Position numbers and translations under genes: made by a program. A stretch of 61,275 nt of DNA from SBAX01 sp964646605 (GTDB lineage Bacteria > Planctomycetota > Phycisphaerae > UBA1845), in assembly GCA_964646605.1 (NCBI GenBank), contig CAZYEX010000060.1, positions 1-61,275 of the forward strand. Reading direction: 5' to 3'. The notes under the pieces are model-generated. The model was not told the DNA's origin, did not search any database, and saw only the letters and a list, made by a program, of their open reading frames with translations. Shown piece after piece: positions 1 through 8,488 of this stretch (positions are counted from its first letter, which is position 1; every line of letters begins with the position of its first letter).

Positions 1-672
1 GAGCTACCTCGGCCCCTTCCCCGCCCAACCAGCCGTAGCCGCGTAATCCGAGCCGCGCATGATCAGAGCCGCGGCATTCATGCCGCGCGCCCCATCCGAA
101 CCCCGAGCGCAGGCGACCGGCTCCTCCCCGCCCGGAGGGCGGGCGAAGGTTGCCAGGGACATCATGTCCCTGGAAAGTGGCCCCTAACTTCCCTTCTGCT
201 TTTTTTCCCGCGCAGCTCGTGCAGCTTCCGCCTTAACCCCTTGAACTCTTCAACCCTTGAACCCTTGCATCAGAGCCATCGGCGTAAGCAGACGGATATT
301 CGAACCCCGAGCGCAAGCGACCGGTCCATCGGAGCGTGGAGCGGAAGCGACACGACCAATCCGACCCGCCCTACCCGCTCGACCCTGTAAGGGTCTACGA
401 ACATAGCCGGGGGTAAGCGCAGCGCCACCCCCGCAATGTTGCCCCCCAAGACAACTCCCTCTCCCTTCCAGGGAGAGGGCTGGGGTGAGGGCGCATCGGA
501 GCAACTGCACCGTGAACCGCGGCGCACGCGGATCAGCGACCGGTCAATCAGAGCGTGGAGCGGAAGCGTCACGACCAATCCGTGCCGCGACCGCGGGCTG
601 GCCGCCTGGACCAAGTCCACGTCGAGTGAGGACGGCTCCATGTTCTATCCCGAGGTACTCCGAAACGGCGCT
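1..672. other. Gene-free, palindrome-rich left end
   Basis: No open frame here looks like a real protein. The stretch is a cluster of REP-like palindromes. GCGGCAT/ATGCCGC lies at 71-86, a CCCGCCC/GGGCGGG hairpin at about 128-142, a near-perfect palindrome CCAGGGACAT/ATGTCCCTGG at 153-173, and CCCTCTCCC/GGGAGAGGG at 457-479 followed by GGGGTGAGGG. Similar hairpins recur at 19.68 kb and 60.5-60.9 kb. Confidence 0.7.
318..582. repeat. 46-bp direct repeat pair, left copies of a dispersed repeat
   Basis: Positions 318-363 and 537-582 are 46-bp direct repeats with three mismatches, starting CGACCGGTC and ending CGACCAATCCG. Between them lie a GACCCTGTAAGGGTC palindrome (about 379-393) followed by an ATAGCCG block, and the CCCTCTCCC hairpin. 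The same building blocks recur at 60452-60930, and a weaker relative lies near 42220-42305. This points to one dispersed, non-coding repeat family. Confidence 0.65.
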
Positions 673-1389
673 CTAAGTCGCCGGATGACTTACAGAGCGC
701 GAGTCACCGTCGCGAGGAGCGATCGCGAACATCAGATGATACCCGAGCAAGGACAGGTGGACCATTTCCGTACCCTTGTAGCTTGAAAGCGCATCCCCAC
801 CAACTTTGAGGGCGGCCGAAACGACCCCGGGGGTCACACAACCGAGCCGCACGAGATTCAAGAGCGAGAGCTCGATCCGATTCTCATCAACTCCCAGTGC
901 CGCTGCCAGCCTGCTGCGTGCGAACAGCGTTTGCGGTAAGCTCCCACCGGAACGCGCCAGATCCTGATAAATACGTTGAAGGATAAGTGCGTCAATCGGT
1001 TGCAACTGACCGAGGACGCTGACATGGGTACTTGTAATCTCATCCTTCCATCCGGGATCCATGGCGTTAGCAAGCAAGCGGGACCACAAGGTATGTATGG
1101 ACTCGTCGTCCTCAAGGCTCGCAGCCTCCAGGAGTGGGACAGCCACTTTTGCCGGTACCGTGCGCGTTTCTTCCACCCCACGCGCATGGAGGATCTCCTC
1201 GGTCTTTTCTTGCAGTTTTAGTTTCTGCTTGAAGCGCCAAAATCGAACTCGATCAGTGACTAACATCGCGGCCTCGCCCAGAGGGACCCCGAAAATCCGC
1301 TCCAGGAAACCGATCAGGCCCCGTTCGGCGGACGATATGGAGGTGGACGCTTCAGGGGCGTGCTTTTCCGCGGAGTGGTACTCATTCAT
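673..1389 (-). CDS. DUF4393 (Abi-alpha-like) protein
   Basis: About 238 residues. The central and C-terminal part resembles the DUF4393 family, called Abi-alpha when linked to abortive infection. Helical stretches surround the conserved-looking region VPLLEAASLEDDESI, which continues into LWSRLLANAMDP. The N-terminal third carries a basic helical stretch after LGEAAMLVTDRVRFWRFKQK. The ATG at 1389 is chosen because GAGGA stands about 7 nt upstream; the frame stays open to 1569, but those residues look unlike protein. The gene lies 270 bp downstream of a same-strand HTH-TPR gene, so the two may form a regulatory or defence pair. The family call is from recognised sequence pattern; any defence role is inference. 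Confidence 0.7.
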   Translation of the reverse strand: MNEYHSAEKHAPEASTSISSAERGLIGFLERIFGVPLGEAAMLVTDRVRFWRFKQKLKLQEKTEEILHARGVEETRTVPAKVAVPLLEAASLEDDESIHTLWSRLLANAMDPGWKDEITSTHVSVLGQLQPIDALILQRIYQDLARSGGSLPQTLFARSRLAAALGVDENRIELSLLNLVRLGCVTPGVVSAALKVGGDALSSYKGTEMVHLSLLGYHLMFAIAPRDGDSRSVSHPAT

Positions 1390-1660
1390 GGGTTCGTCCT
1401 CGCTCGATCCTCTTACGATGTACTCGTTGAAAAAGGCGGTCCACTGCCGGATTGTTGCCATTGTTCTCCATCGCCGCCCCATAATACAGACCCCGCCCAT
1501 TTCCCGCGATCGGCCCGGACGCGGACCACGCCTTTCATGCTTTTTGAAAGGTGCCGCGTCGCGTGCCAAAGACGCTTCTCAGGCGGCGATTCCCTCCCGA
1601 AGATGCCTCGGGCCCGGTCCGTCCAGGCCGGGTTAGCCGCACCTCGCCGCACCCAGTTCT

Positions 1661-3349
1661 TCACCTGGGTTCGGCGGGCTTGATTGCCGCGACGACTCGA
1701 AGCTTCTTGAGGATCTCGGTTTGAAGCTCGGCAGCCCATCGGAAGTTCGGAGGCGCGAAACTCGCTGCCTTTGCGGCATCCGCGAGGGCCTCAGTGTACT
1801 CGCCTAAAAGGTATTTCAACTCGGCCAAATTCTTCAGCGCACGGTAATTGCGGGGATCAAGTTTCACCGCTGCTTTGTAGAACTCTCGCGCGAGCGCGGT
1901 ATCGTCCAGGTGATCTTTGAAAAGCGTTCCCAGACGATTACAGACTCCGCTCTGATCCAGCCCCAAAGCGAAGGCTGCGCAGGCCGTCTCCTCTCTTACA
2001 TCACTGGTGACAAACTTCAACACTTTTGACCAATCGAACCCTCGAGAATCCACGCAGAAGCTTATCCCGTCGGCTTTCGCCGACTCGGCGCCGTCGAGTA
2101 TCGCAGTCACGTGAACCAGCGCAGTGATAATTCGGGCGTGTCTGTATCCCGCAGCAATCGACCTTCGCAGCACATCTTGCGCACGTCGCAAATGTCCATT
2201 GGTATCCTCATCGCCTCTGTTTCGTTGCCACAGCGAGATCGCCACCTCTCCGTATAGATATGCCTCGCGCAGCCACGAACGGCTCGTTGCGTCGGGAGAC
2301 ATGAGTCCCATTGCGAATGCCTCGCAGGCGTCGTGTGCTTTGTCATTCTCGCGATAGAATCGTGTCAAGCTCATTTGTGAGGCGGCTAAGTTCGCGCGCG
2401 CGCTCGCAAGAAGATGTCGTTCCGCTTCGCGCAGGAGCCCTACACGCTTTCCGTCATCGCGCTCGGGCCTGGCTCGAAACCATCGCGCGAGCCCACTCTC
2501 AAGCAGGGTGATCGAAGACTCGGCGTGCTTTAGCGCCTCGTCGGCGCAAGCCACGCTTTCGTCTAAGCGCTGCCAGACCGTTGGCGCGCTCGATCCGAGA
2601 TGTGATTGCTGCTCGTGGAACCCCGCCTGATGGCGCAAAACGGAGGACTTTCGTGCCAGTAGGATTGCTCTGACATGATCGTCCGAGGTGGCATCAATTG
2701 CCGCGTCGAGCGATACTTTCGCGCTCGCGAGGCGACCGTTGCGCATTTTTGCGGTCGCGGATGCCATCGCGTCTTGTGCGAAGTCAATGGCGAACGTGCC
2801 ATGCCAGTAAGCTACGTCGCTATCGATCGCGCCTTGGTTCAACTCCGCGAGCCGGTCGATAGCGGCAATCCAGTCTTTGGTTCGTGCCCCCCCCGTCGTC
2901 TGTTCCATCGCACGCGCCGCCAAGGCCTTCGCCCGTAGGACGCGCAGCCTTTCGTCGTTGGGTTCGGCGTCGCACAGCCTGATCGCGTCGTTGAGCGCAC
3001 CGATGGTCCGTTCAAATGATTTCGACTCATACGCAGCTCTAAGAAGGTCGAGTACCCTCTGGGTTCTTGACTCGCCCACGCCCGGATCGTCGGTCTCCCT
3101 CGTCAGGAAACTCGGGTTTACCTTTAGGAATCGGGCAAAATCGAGCAGATGTCGGGGATCGCATGGCCTTGATTCCTCTGCTTCCATTTTCTTAATGGTG
3201 TCAAACCGCGGGGCGAATGGAAACCGGTCCCGTCGTTGCTCAATTCCTTCAGCCAGTTCGCGTACCGTTTCATAACCGCGCATACGCCGTGCGGCAATGA
3301 CCCTGTCGCTGAACACCAGAAGCGTTCGATCTCCCTTGGGGCGTCCCAT
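1661..3349 (-). CDS. HTH-type N-terminus plus TPR repeat protein
   Basis: About 562 residues from the ATG at 3349. A GTG at 3391 would add 14 residues but has no visible ribosome site. The first ~85 residues read as an XRE-like helix-turn-helix domain (RVIAARRMRGYETVRELAEG, then DTIKKMEAEE and LLDFARFLKVNPSFL). The rest is helical and TPR-like, with the clearest repeat near the C-terminus (AREFYKAAVKLDPRNYRALK followed by NLAELKYLLGEYTEALADAA). Such HTH-TPR proteins are usually transcriptional or signal-sensing regulators. The neighbours are a DUF4393 gene downstream and a tiny membrane-peptide gene in divergent orientation upstream. Its ligand or target is not evident. Confidence 0.7.
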   Translation of the reverse strand: MGRPKGDRTLLVFSDRVIAARRMRGYETVRELAEGIEQRRDRFPFAPRFDTIKKMEAEESRPCDPRHLLDFARFLKVNPSFLTRETDDPGVGESRTQRVLDLLRAAYESKSFERTIGALNDAIRLCDAEPNDERLRVLRAKALAARAMEQTTGGARTKDWIAAIDRLAELNQGAIDSDVAYWHGTFAIDFAQDAMASATAKMRNGRLASAKVSLDAAIDATSDDHVRAILLARKSSVLRHQAGFHEQQSHLGSSAPTVWQRLDESVACADEALKHAESSITLLESGLARWFRARPERDDGKRVGLLREAERHLLASARANLAASQMSLTRFYRENDKAHDACEAFAMGLMSPDATSRSWLREAYLYGEVAISLWQRNRGDEDTNGHLRRAQDVLRRSIAAGYRHARIITALVHVTAILDGAESAKADGISFCVDSRGFDWSKVLKFVTSDVREETACAAFALGLDQSGVCNRLGTLFKDHLDDTALAREFYKAAVKLDPRNYRALKNLAELKYLLGEYTEALADAAKAASFAPPNFRWAAELQTEILKKLRVVAAIKPAEPR

Positions 3350-3566
3350 GCACTCCAATTGTACACGGGGCGTCTCGCCGAAAAAATGCACTCAAAAATG
3401 CACCAAAAAAGTGTATGTAGCGTGTGGTGAAGCGATGTAGGCTTTGGTTGCGTGCATGCAGTGGAATCCGAGGGGGGATGACGGAACTGGGTAATCGGAT
3501 AGACCAGTTTGGATCGTTGATGGAGAGGACCTCACTAGGGGGTGGGCATAGAAAGGGGGTGATGAA

Positions 3567-3686
3567 ATGCCGATTCAAGTCGAAGACGCAGTTGCGCGAA
3601 GCTTGCGACCGGACGCTGTGAGCGTTGCGATGCTAGTCGCGGCAGCGCTTCTCGCGTGTTTTCAATGCGTTTCGTGTTGCGTGTGA
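3567..3686 (+). CDS. Small 39-residue Cys-rich membrane peptide
   Basis: The frame encodes MPIQVEDAVARSLRPDAVS followed by a hydrophobic run VAMLVAAALLACFQCVSCCV, so it is one predicted transmembrane helix with four cysteines at its end. A strong Shine-Dalgarno AGGGGG stands 8 nt upstream of the ATG. A 60-bp inverted repeat follows 4 bp after the stop. It is divergent from the HTH-TPR gene. I do not recognise a family. It could be a type I toxin-like peptide, a leader peptide, or chance. Confidence 0.4.
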   Translation: MPIQVEDAVARSLRPDAVSVAMLVAAALLACFQCVSCCV

Positions 3687-3690
3687 GTAA

Positions 3691-3750
3691 CTAGGTCCCG
3701 AGTCTCGGGGGGACCGACGGTCGGGCGTCGGTTCCCCTCTTGGGACCTAG
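3691..3750. repeat. 60-bp imperfect inverted repeat (hairpin)
   Basis: The element begins CTAGGTCCC and ends GGGACCTAG. Its inner arms (ACCGACG / CGTCGGT) also pair around a short loop, with a mismatched middle. It sits immediately after the small peptide gene and could serve as a terminator or be a mobile palindromic repeat. No T-run follows on either strand. Confidence 0.6.
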
Positions 3751-4159
3751 CATCCAAACCTCATTAAGGCAGCCCGGCAAGGCAGGCTTCGCCCCCCATC
3801 GATTCGGGACGATCGCTCCTACACCCTGCATCGACCGATCACCCCGCGCGTTATAGGGGTAGATGAGCGCCACCCGCCCATTCCGCGCCGACGTGCCAAG
3901 TACGTCTGCGGCAGGTCCTTGCGCGATCCGCGCCAACCGTACACGGTCCATAATCGCCCCTCAGGCCTCCAGAAGGGCCATTGGTGCCATCGTGCGAAAA
4001 AAAAGATACGAAACGAACCCATCTGCAAGTGACACTGAACAGCCAAGCTCGGCACCGGATCCGACTCGCTACGCCTCAATGCGCTGGCCTGCGGGACTGC
4101 CCTCGCGGTTCGGATCAATCGACAATCGACACTCGGCAACCCGTCCTTTACGCGCAGCG
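3751..4159. other. Intergenic stretch with nothing recognised
   Basis: No credible gene, RNA or clear promoter is visible. A minus-strand frame of 86 codons (3691-3951) runs partly over the inverted repeat and lacks family resemblance. The stretch before 4160 is the 3' side of mqnA; I see no clean intrinsic terminator for it. Confidence 0.5.
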
Positions 4160-4957
4160 TCAAGGATCGGCAATGATTCGCCCATAGGCGGGAACGAGGC
4201 CGTGTTTGCGGGCGAGTTCGAAGAACTTGGCCATGCCCTGCTGGTAGCGCGGGGTGAGGCGGAACTGGAGGCGCTTGGTGAGGTAGCGTTTGGCGAGGGT
4301 GACGGGCCAGTTGAGTCCCGGGCCGTAGTCGGCGGCGATGAGTTCGGCGGAGTCCACGCCCTTGTCGCGGGCAGTCGAGAGCTTCGCGGACAAGTCGGAG
4401 ACATCTACTCCTTGCTTGGCGGCCCAGACGGCGAAGACGAAGGGCAGCGAGGTCAGGGATTTCCAGGCGGAGCCGAGGTCGGTCTCGATCTCGTAGTCCA
4501 TGAGGGTGTTGTGGACGACCTTGTCCCCGATGAGGAGGACGGCTTCGCACTGATCGACGGTTTCGTTGCCCTCGAAGGGGCGCAACTCCAACCTGGTGCC
4601 GTGCGTCTCGGCCCAGATCACGCGGGCGAGGGCGATGGAGGTGTGCGAGTCGCCGTCGACGTGGAGTCGCCGGATGCGTTCGGGCGGGACGCGCGAGAAA
4701 ACCCTGACGGTCAAGGTTTCGCCGTCGCAGCCGATGCAGGCGTCGGAGACGACTTGCCAGTCGCGTCCGGGTTGGAGGAGGTCGATCACGGGTACGAGCG
4801 CGACGTCCACCTGGGCGGTGTCGAGGAGGATCGGCAGGCGCGAGGGGACGTCGAAGGTCAATTGGACGCTGGAGTCGGCCTCCAGACCCGCGACCAAGGG
4901 TTTGGCGTTGAGGTAGGAGACGACGCCGAGTCGCCAGGGTCTTACCACTTGTTGCAT
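4160..4957 (-). CDS. mqnA: Chorismate dehydratase MqnA (futalosine menaquinone pathway)
   Basis: About 265 residues. MqnA removes water from chorismate to give 3-enolpyruvylbenzoate, the first step of the futalosine route to menaquinone. The N-terminus WRLGVVSYLNAKPL is the family hallmark, followed by LPILLDTAQVDVALVPV and a periplasmic-binding-protein-like fold (DGDSHTSIALARVIW, AVLLIGDKVV, FVFAVWAAK). Length fits the family. The ATG at 4957 is chosen because homologues begin just before this motif; upstream in-frame ATGs at 4999 and 5053 would add an unlikely extension. No other mqn gene is in the window. Confidence 0.92.
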   Translation of the reverse strand: MQQVVRPWRLGVVSYLNAKPLVAGLEADSSVQLTFDVPSRLPILLDTAQVDVALVPVIDLLQPGRDWQVVSDACIGCDGETLTVRVFSRVPPERIRRLHVDGDSHTSIALARVIWAETHGTRLELRPFEGNETVDQCEAVLLIGDKVVHNTLMDYEIETDLGSAWKSLTSLPFVFAVWAAKQGVDVSDLSAKLSTARDKGVDSAELIAADYGPGLNWPVTLAKRYLTKRLQFRLTPRYQQGMAKFFELARKHGLVPAYGRIIADP

Positions 4958-5133
4958 GGTTTCGTTCCAAGGTACGCGGATCGGGTCCGCGCCGGACATT
5001 CCTGATTCATTATAGACCGTCGGGCGAGGCGGGCGAAATGTGGGTTGTCGCATTGCTCGGTTTCATGCTTTTGGAAAGCGCGGTCTTTGCGGATGGCTCG
5101 GTCCCAGTGGGCAAGAGGAGTTGTGAAAAAGCG

Positions 5134-5162
5134 TTGACGAACCGCGGCGGGCGGGGTATACT
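5134..5162 (+). promoter_or_regulatory. Sigma70-type promoter
   Basis: TTGACG at 5134-5139 and TATACT at 5157-5162 are separated by exactly 17 nt. It faces the 28-codon peptide gene at 5211 and the DUF6624 lipoprotein gene at 5308, with no other gene between. Confidence 0.65.
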
Positions 5163-5210
5163 TCTTCGGCCTCGTTAGACCTGCCGGAGATACGCTGAAA
5201 GGACCAGACG

Positions 5211-5297
5211 ATGACAAAACCGAATCGACCGTTTTGCGCCTTGGCGATCCTCGCCGCGTGCCGACCGCGTGATACCGTAAACGCGTTTTCATCATGA
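5211..5297 (+). CDS. 28-residue lipopeptide-like small protein
   Basis: The frame reads MTKPNRPFCALAILAAC and then RPRDTVNAFSS. It has a basic start, a short hydrophobic core and a lipobox-like LAAC, so it looks like a miniature lipoprotein. AAAGGA stands about 7 nt upstream of the ATG, and a good promoter lies at 5134-5162. Its stop is 10 nt before the ATG of the next lipoprotein gene, so it could also act as a leader peptide. No family is recognised. Confidence 0.4.
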   Translation: MTKPNRPFCALAILAACRPRDTVNAFSS

Positions 5298-5307
5298 GGG
5301 GTCGTCG

Positions 5308-5976
5308 ATGAGGTGCCTCTCCTCTCACGTTCGCTGCTTGACGACGGCGTTGGGTAGCGCGGTGCTCGCAACCGCCTGTCGCACGCCGCCCGAGGCGCCT
5401 GCCCCGGTCGCCGCGGTCGCGCACTCGCACGCGACCGCGCCTTTCCCGCAGGAACCCGTGCCGCCCGAGTTGCGCAAGGAGTTGCTGGCACGGGTGCAAA
5501 TCGATCAGGAGGCGCGGAACCGACTGATCGCCTATTCCGGCGAACCGCCTGTCGATCTCCTCCACGAGCTTGGGGAAATAGACCGGGCCAACACCGAGCG
5601 CATGAAGGAGATCGTGGAGCGCTACGGCTGGCCGACGAACCGCAGGGTGGGTGAGGACGGGGCCCAGGCCGCCTGGCTGTTGGTGCAACACGCGGATCGT
5701 GACCGGGATTTCCAACGCGACTGCCTGCCCCTGCTGGCCGCCGCCGCGGAGCGTGGCGAGGCTTCGTTGAGCAACGTCGCGTACCTTACGGATCGCGTTC
5801 TGGTCGCGGATGGAAAACCGCAGTTGTACGGCACGCAGTTCCAAACCGTTGACGGCGTTTTGACCCCCCAGTCCATGGAAGACCCGCAGAACGTCGACGC
5901 CCGGCGGGCCAAGATGGGCCTTTCCACGATGGAGGAGTACACGGCGCAGATGAAGCGGGTGTACCGCGGAAAGTGA
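5308..5976 (+). CDS. DUF6624 lipoprotein
   Basis: 222 residues. The N-terminus ends in the lipobox LATAC at about residues 20-24, followed by a proline/alanine-rich linker, so it should be a lipid-anchored envelope protein. The rest matches the DUF6624 pattern: a helical opening (LRKELLARVQIDQEARNRLI), then ANTERMKEIVERYGWPT, AAWLLVQHADRDRDFQ, and a closing VDARRAKMGLSTMEEY. The biochemical role of this domain is unknown to me. GAGGGG 7 nt upstream supports the ATG. Confidence 0.75.
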   Translation: MRCLSSHVRCLTTALGSAVLATACRTPPEAPAPVAAVAHSHATAPFPQEPVPPELRKELLARVQIDQEARNRLIAYSGEPPVDLLHELGEIDRANTERMKEIVERYGWPTNRRVGEDGAQAAWLLVQHADRDRDFQRDCLPLLAAAAERGEASLSNVAYLTDRVLVADGKPQLYGTQFQTVDGVLTPQSMEDPQNVDARRAKMGLSTMEEYTAQMKRVYRGK

Positions 5977-6071
5977 CGTCTGAGTTCTATTGGCGCTGCC
6001 TGCTCGTCGAGCCTACGAGCTGATCAAAGTCGTCGCGGCGCGGACAAAGGTCGGCGTTCAACTGACGTTTG

Positions 6072-6527
6072 TCAGCCTGGCGTCGTTACGGTCGAGTTGG
6101 ATCTGCGTCGTCCGCCGATGCTCACACCGACTGCTCCGACAACGGGGTTGATCAGGGCGACCCACGCGGGTTGAACCGCGTCCATCATGGCCTGCATGTT
6201 CCCGACGTCGCCGGTGCGCTCCTTCTTGACCGGGTCAGCCATCAAGACCGGAAAGGCCATGAGGATCCCCAGGGCCAGCACCATGACCATCAACGCCGTG
6301 GTTCCACGGACGCTCTTGGCGACCATCGCGCAGACCGTCCCACCCATGACCGCGGCCACGAACCCCAGGACGAAGCTCACCGCGATCCACAAGCCGGTGA
6401 CCTGATAGGTCCCCGGCTCAAACGCCCGGTCCGCCCCCATGGCGATAAAGGCGATCGAAAAGCTCGCAAAAACCAACGCCACCATCACCAAATACCCCGC
6501 GACCACGCCTGCAATGTCTCGGAACAC
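6072..6527 (-). CDS. Small four-helix membrane protein
   Basis: About 151 residues with four predicted transmembrane helices: GVVAGYLVMVALVFASFSIA, GLWIAVSFVLGFVAAVMGG, ALMVMVLALGILMAFPVLMA, and a last one near WVALINPVVGAVGVSIGG. The GTG at 6527 is chosen as start because AGGAGA lies 7 nt upstream; the open frame to 6584 adds polar residues. The first three helices resemble small planctomycete membrane proteins of unknown role. It is monocistronic and convergent with the DUF6624 gene. Confidence 0.65.
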   Translation of the reverse strand: MFRDIAGVVAGYLVMVALVFASFSIAFIAMGADRAFEPGTYQVTGLWIAVSFVLGFVAAVMGGTVCAMVAKSVRGTTALMVMVLALGILMAFPVLMADPVKKERTGDVGNMQAMMDAVQPAWVALINPVVGAVGVSIGGRRRSNSTVTTPG

Positions 6528-6825
6528 GGTGAACTCTCCTAATGGAAGGGTCTGTTCGTCGCCCCGCCCAGTCGCGCCATGCACTCAGCCCGGGGATCCC
6601 AAGCAGATAATAGCCAGATGACATCGACGCACAACCTGTGGTTCCTTGGACGTGCAATCCAGCCAAATGTTGCGTGGTTCGGTGACATCGTCGGCACTCC
6701 AAAGTCCGTCAAGTCAGCCTCGGTAGGGAACTCGCGTAATGGCGACTCGCAATAGACCGCGGCTTGCGGACATTAGACTGACGGGTCGTTGGTCTTCCAT
6801 TCGCGTTCCGTAAAGGAGGAGTAGA

Positions 6826-7680
6826 ATGACACCGAGCACAAAGTTGGCGGTCTTGACGGGGGTAGCATTTGGCTTTCTGGGGGGGTTCGCGGCCAAAGGC
6901 GAGGTCGGATTCCCGGCCGGGGATCAGAACTTCGAGGCCATGGCCGTCGGGGCCGACCTCACGGCCCTCGGCGACTGGGTCTTCGTCAACACCAGCACGC
7001 CATCGTCGCTCTATACCGTGGTGGCGGCTGATGATGTTCTGGGGTCGCCGACGACTCGCGGCGGTTCGACCCGCTGGTTACGGGTTACGGATCAGGACGC
7101 GGCGGACGTTCAGAACCGCTTTTACAGCACGGTGGTAATCGCCCCGGAGGTCCATTCCTATACCTGGACCTACTTTGTGAACCTGGAAACGACCCCGCCG
7201 GCGGCGGGAACCAAGCCAAAGTTCAGCATCCAACACAACAACAACCCAGGGGGGTTTGCCAACGCCTGGGGCGTCGAATTCACTTCCACGGGGGCCAACC
7301 TGATCGTGTTCGGGATCGGCGGGACCGCGGCTTCGACCCCGCTTTATCCAATGACATCCCCGACGGGCGTGGGCGACTGGGTCAAGATCGAGTTGACCGT
7401 GGATTTTGACACCAACAAGGTTTCCGCCTCGGTCAACGACCAGTCGCCTGTTTCGCTGCCGATTAACTTGGTGGGGACCGCGGACAAGAAGACGCTGAGG
7501 TTCTGTTTCCGCGGGGAGGGCACGGGCAATAGCGGGACGCTGCTCCTGGACGACCTTTCCGTCTACTTCGTGCCGCCGGTACCGGCCGTCGGCGAGTGGG
7601 GAATGGTTGTGATGTCCTTGCTGGTGCTCAGCGCCGGGGCCGTCGTTCTGATGCGGTTCCGCGGACAACAGCGGGCTTGA
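6826..7680 (+). CDS. Secreted IPTL-CTERM-type surface protein
   Basis: 284 residues. It has a signal peptide (LAVLTGVAFGFLGGFAA), a beta-rich body probably of lectin/LamG-like fold (SYTWTYFVNLETTPPAAG, WVKIELTVDFDTNKVSASVN, TLLLDDLSVYFV), and a C-terminal sorting tail with VPAVGEWGMVVMSLLVLSAG, then a short basic end RFRGQQRA. That tail fits the IPTL-CTERM class processed by an exosortase/archaeosortase-like system. AAGGAGGAG upstream is a strong ribosome site. The ligand is unknown. Confidence 0.75.
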   Translation: MTPSTKLAVLTGVAFGFLGGFAAKGEVGFPAGDQNFEAMAVGADLTALGDWVFVNTSTPSSLYTVVAADDVLGSPTTRGGSTRWLRVTDQDAADVQNRFYSTVVIAPEVHSYTWTYFVNLETTPPAAGTKPKFSIQHNNNPGGFANAWGVEFTSTGANLIVFGIGGTAASTPLYPMTSPTGVGDWVKIELTVDFDTNKVSASVNDQSPVSLPINLVGTADKKTLRFCFRGEGTGNSGTLLLDDLSVYFVPPVPAVGEWGMVVMSLLVLSAGAVVLMRFRGQQRA

Positions 7681-7734
7681 TCGGCGTGCGATGCCGAGCG
7701 GAGGCGCTCGACAAACCCATCGCGCGGTGACACC

Positions 7735-8364
7735 ATGGCAGGCGTGGGGTCGTCGGTCGAGCGCTTCGTCAAGAGTTTCGCATTCAGCCTCCTGCTCGGC
7801 GCGATTTGGGCGACCCTCAGCGCGAGTCGAACGCGGTCTCTTTTCGCCCGGTTCAGTTGGATCGAGTTCCTCTGGGTCTTTTACAACGTCGCGATCACGG
7901 TTCTGTTTGTGATCCGTTCCCGGCCCGCCGTCGTAAGCCTGAACCCCCTGCATTGGGTCGTGGCCTTATTGACTTCCTTTTCGGGATTCTTCTTCCAGCG
8001 GTTGGAGAGTTCCAACCCCGGCGCGGAACTGGTGAGCACTGCGTTGACCGGACTGGGGCTCGCGCTAGGTATCGCCGCGGCGATCAACCTTGGGCGAAGC
8101 TACGACGTGTTTCCCGCCCTCCGTGGAATCCGAACCGGTTTCCTCTATGGCCGCGTGCGACATCCGATGTACACGTCCTCGCTCATCATCCGCCTGGGCT
8201 ACGTCGTGGCCAACCCTTCGTGGTATAACGCCGCCCTCTTCTTCGCGCTCGTCTGGTTGTACATCCTTCGCGCCGGGTATGAGGAATCGATCCTGGCCCG
8301 GAATTCGGACTACTTGTCCTATGCACAACGCGTTCGCTGCCGCTTTGTGCCGTTTGTTTTCTGA
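7735..8364 (+). CDS. ICMT/PEMT-family membrane methyltransferase
   Basis: 209 residues, several membrane helices. The C-terminal part carries the isoprenylcysteine carboxyl methyltransferase-like pattern: LGRSYDVFPALRGI, then YGRVRHPMYTSSLII with the RHPxY signature, then GYEESILARNSDYLSYAQRV with the conserved EE and Y. These enzymes are integral membrane SAM-dependent methyltransferases acting on lipids or small hydrophobic thiols. The substrate cannot be told. The ribosome site is weak and the ATG is chosen for the first membrane helix that follows. Confidence 0.75.
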   Translation: MAGVGSSVERFVKSFAFSLLLGAIWATLSASRTRSLFARFSWIEFLWVFYNVAITVLFVIRSRPAVVSLNPLHWVVALLTSFSGFFFQRLESSNPGAELVSTALTGLGLALGIAAAINLGRSYDVFPALRGIRTGFLYGRVRHPMYTSSLIIRLGYVVANPSWYNAALFFALVWLYILRAGYEESILARNSDYLSYAQRVRCRFVPFVF

Positions 8365-8385
8365 ACGGTCCGGAGCCGATCGGGG

Positions 8386-8414
8386 TTGGCGGGACGCCGG
8401 TTTAGGCGTACACT
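8386..8414 (+). promoter_or_regulatory. Candidate sigma70-type promoter
   Basis: TTGGCG at 8386-8391 and TACACT at 8409-8414 are separated by 17 nt. It lies 75 bp upstream of the TolB-like lipoprotein gene. Confidence 0.45.
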
Positions 8415-8488
8415 TGGGTCGTCGCGGACCGTTCGATGCCCGCGGCCTTCGAGATGGTTCTGGTTTGGCTTCGGTTGGAGGAGTGTTT

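Noticed and set aside
1390..1569. N-terminal extension of the DUF4393 protein
   Set aside because: The residues do not look like family sequence, and the ATG at 1389 has the better ribosome site.
3691..3951. 86-codon minus-strand gene
   Set aside because: Its 3' half is the inverted repeat, and no start context or family resemblance is visible.
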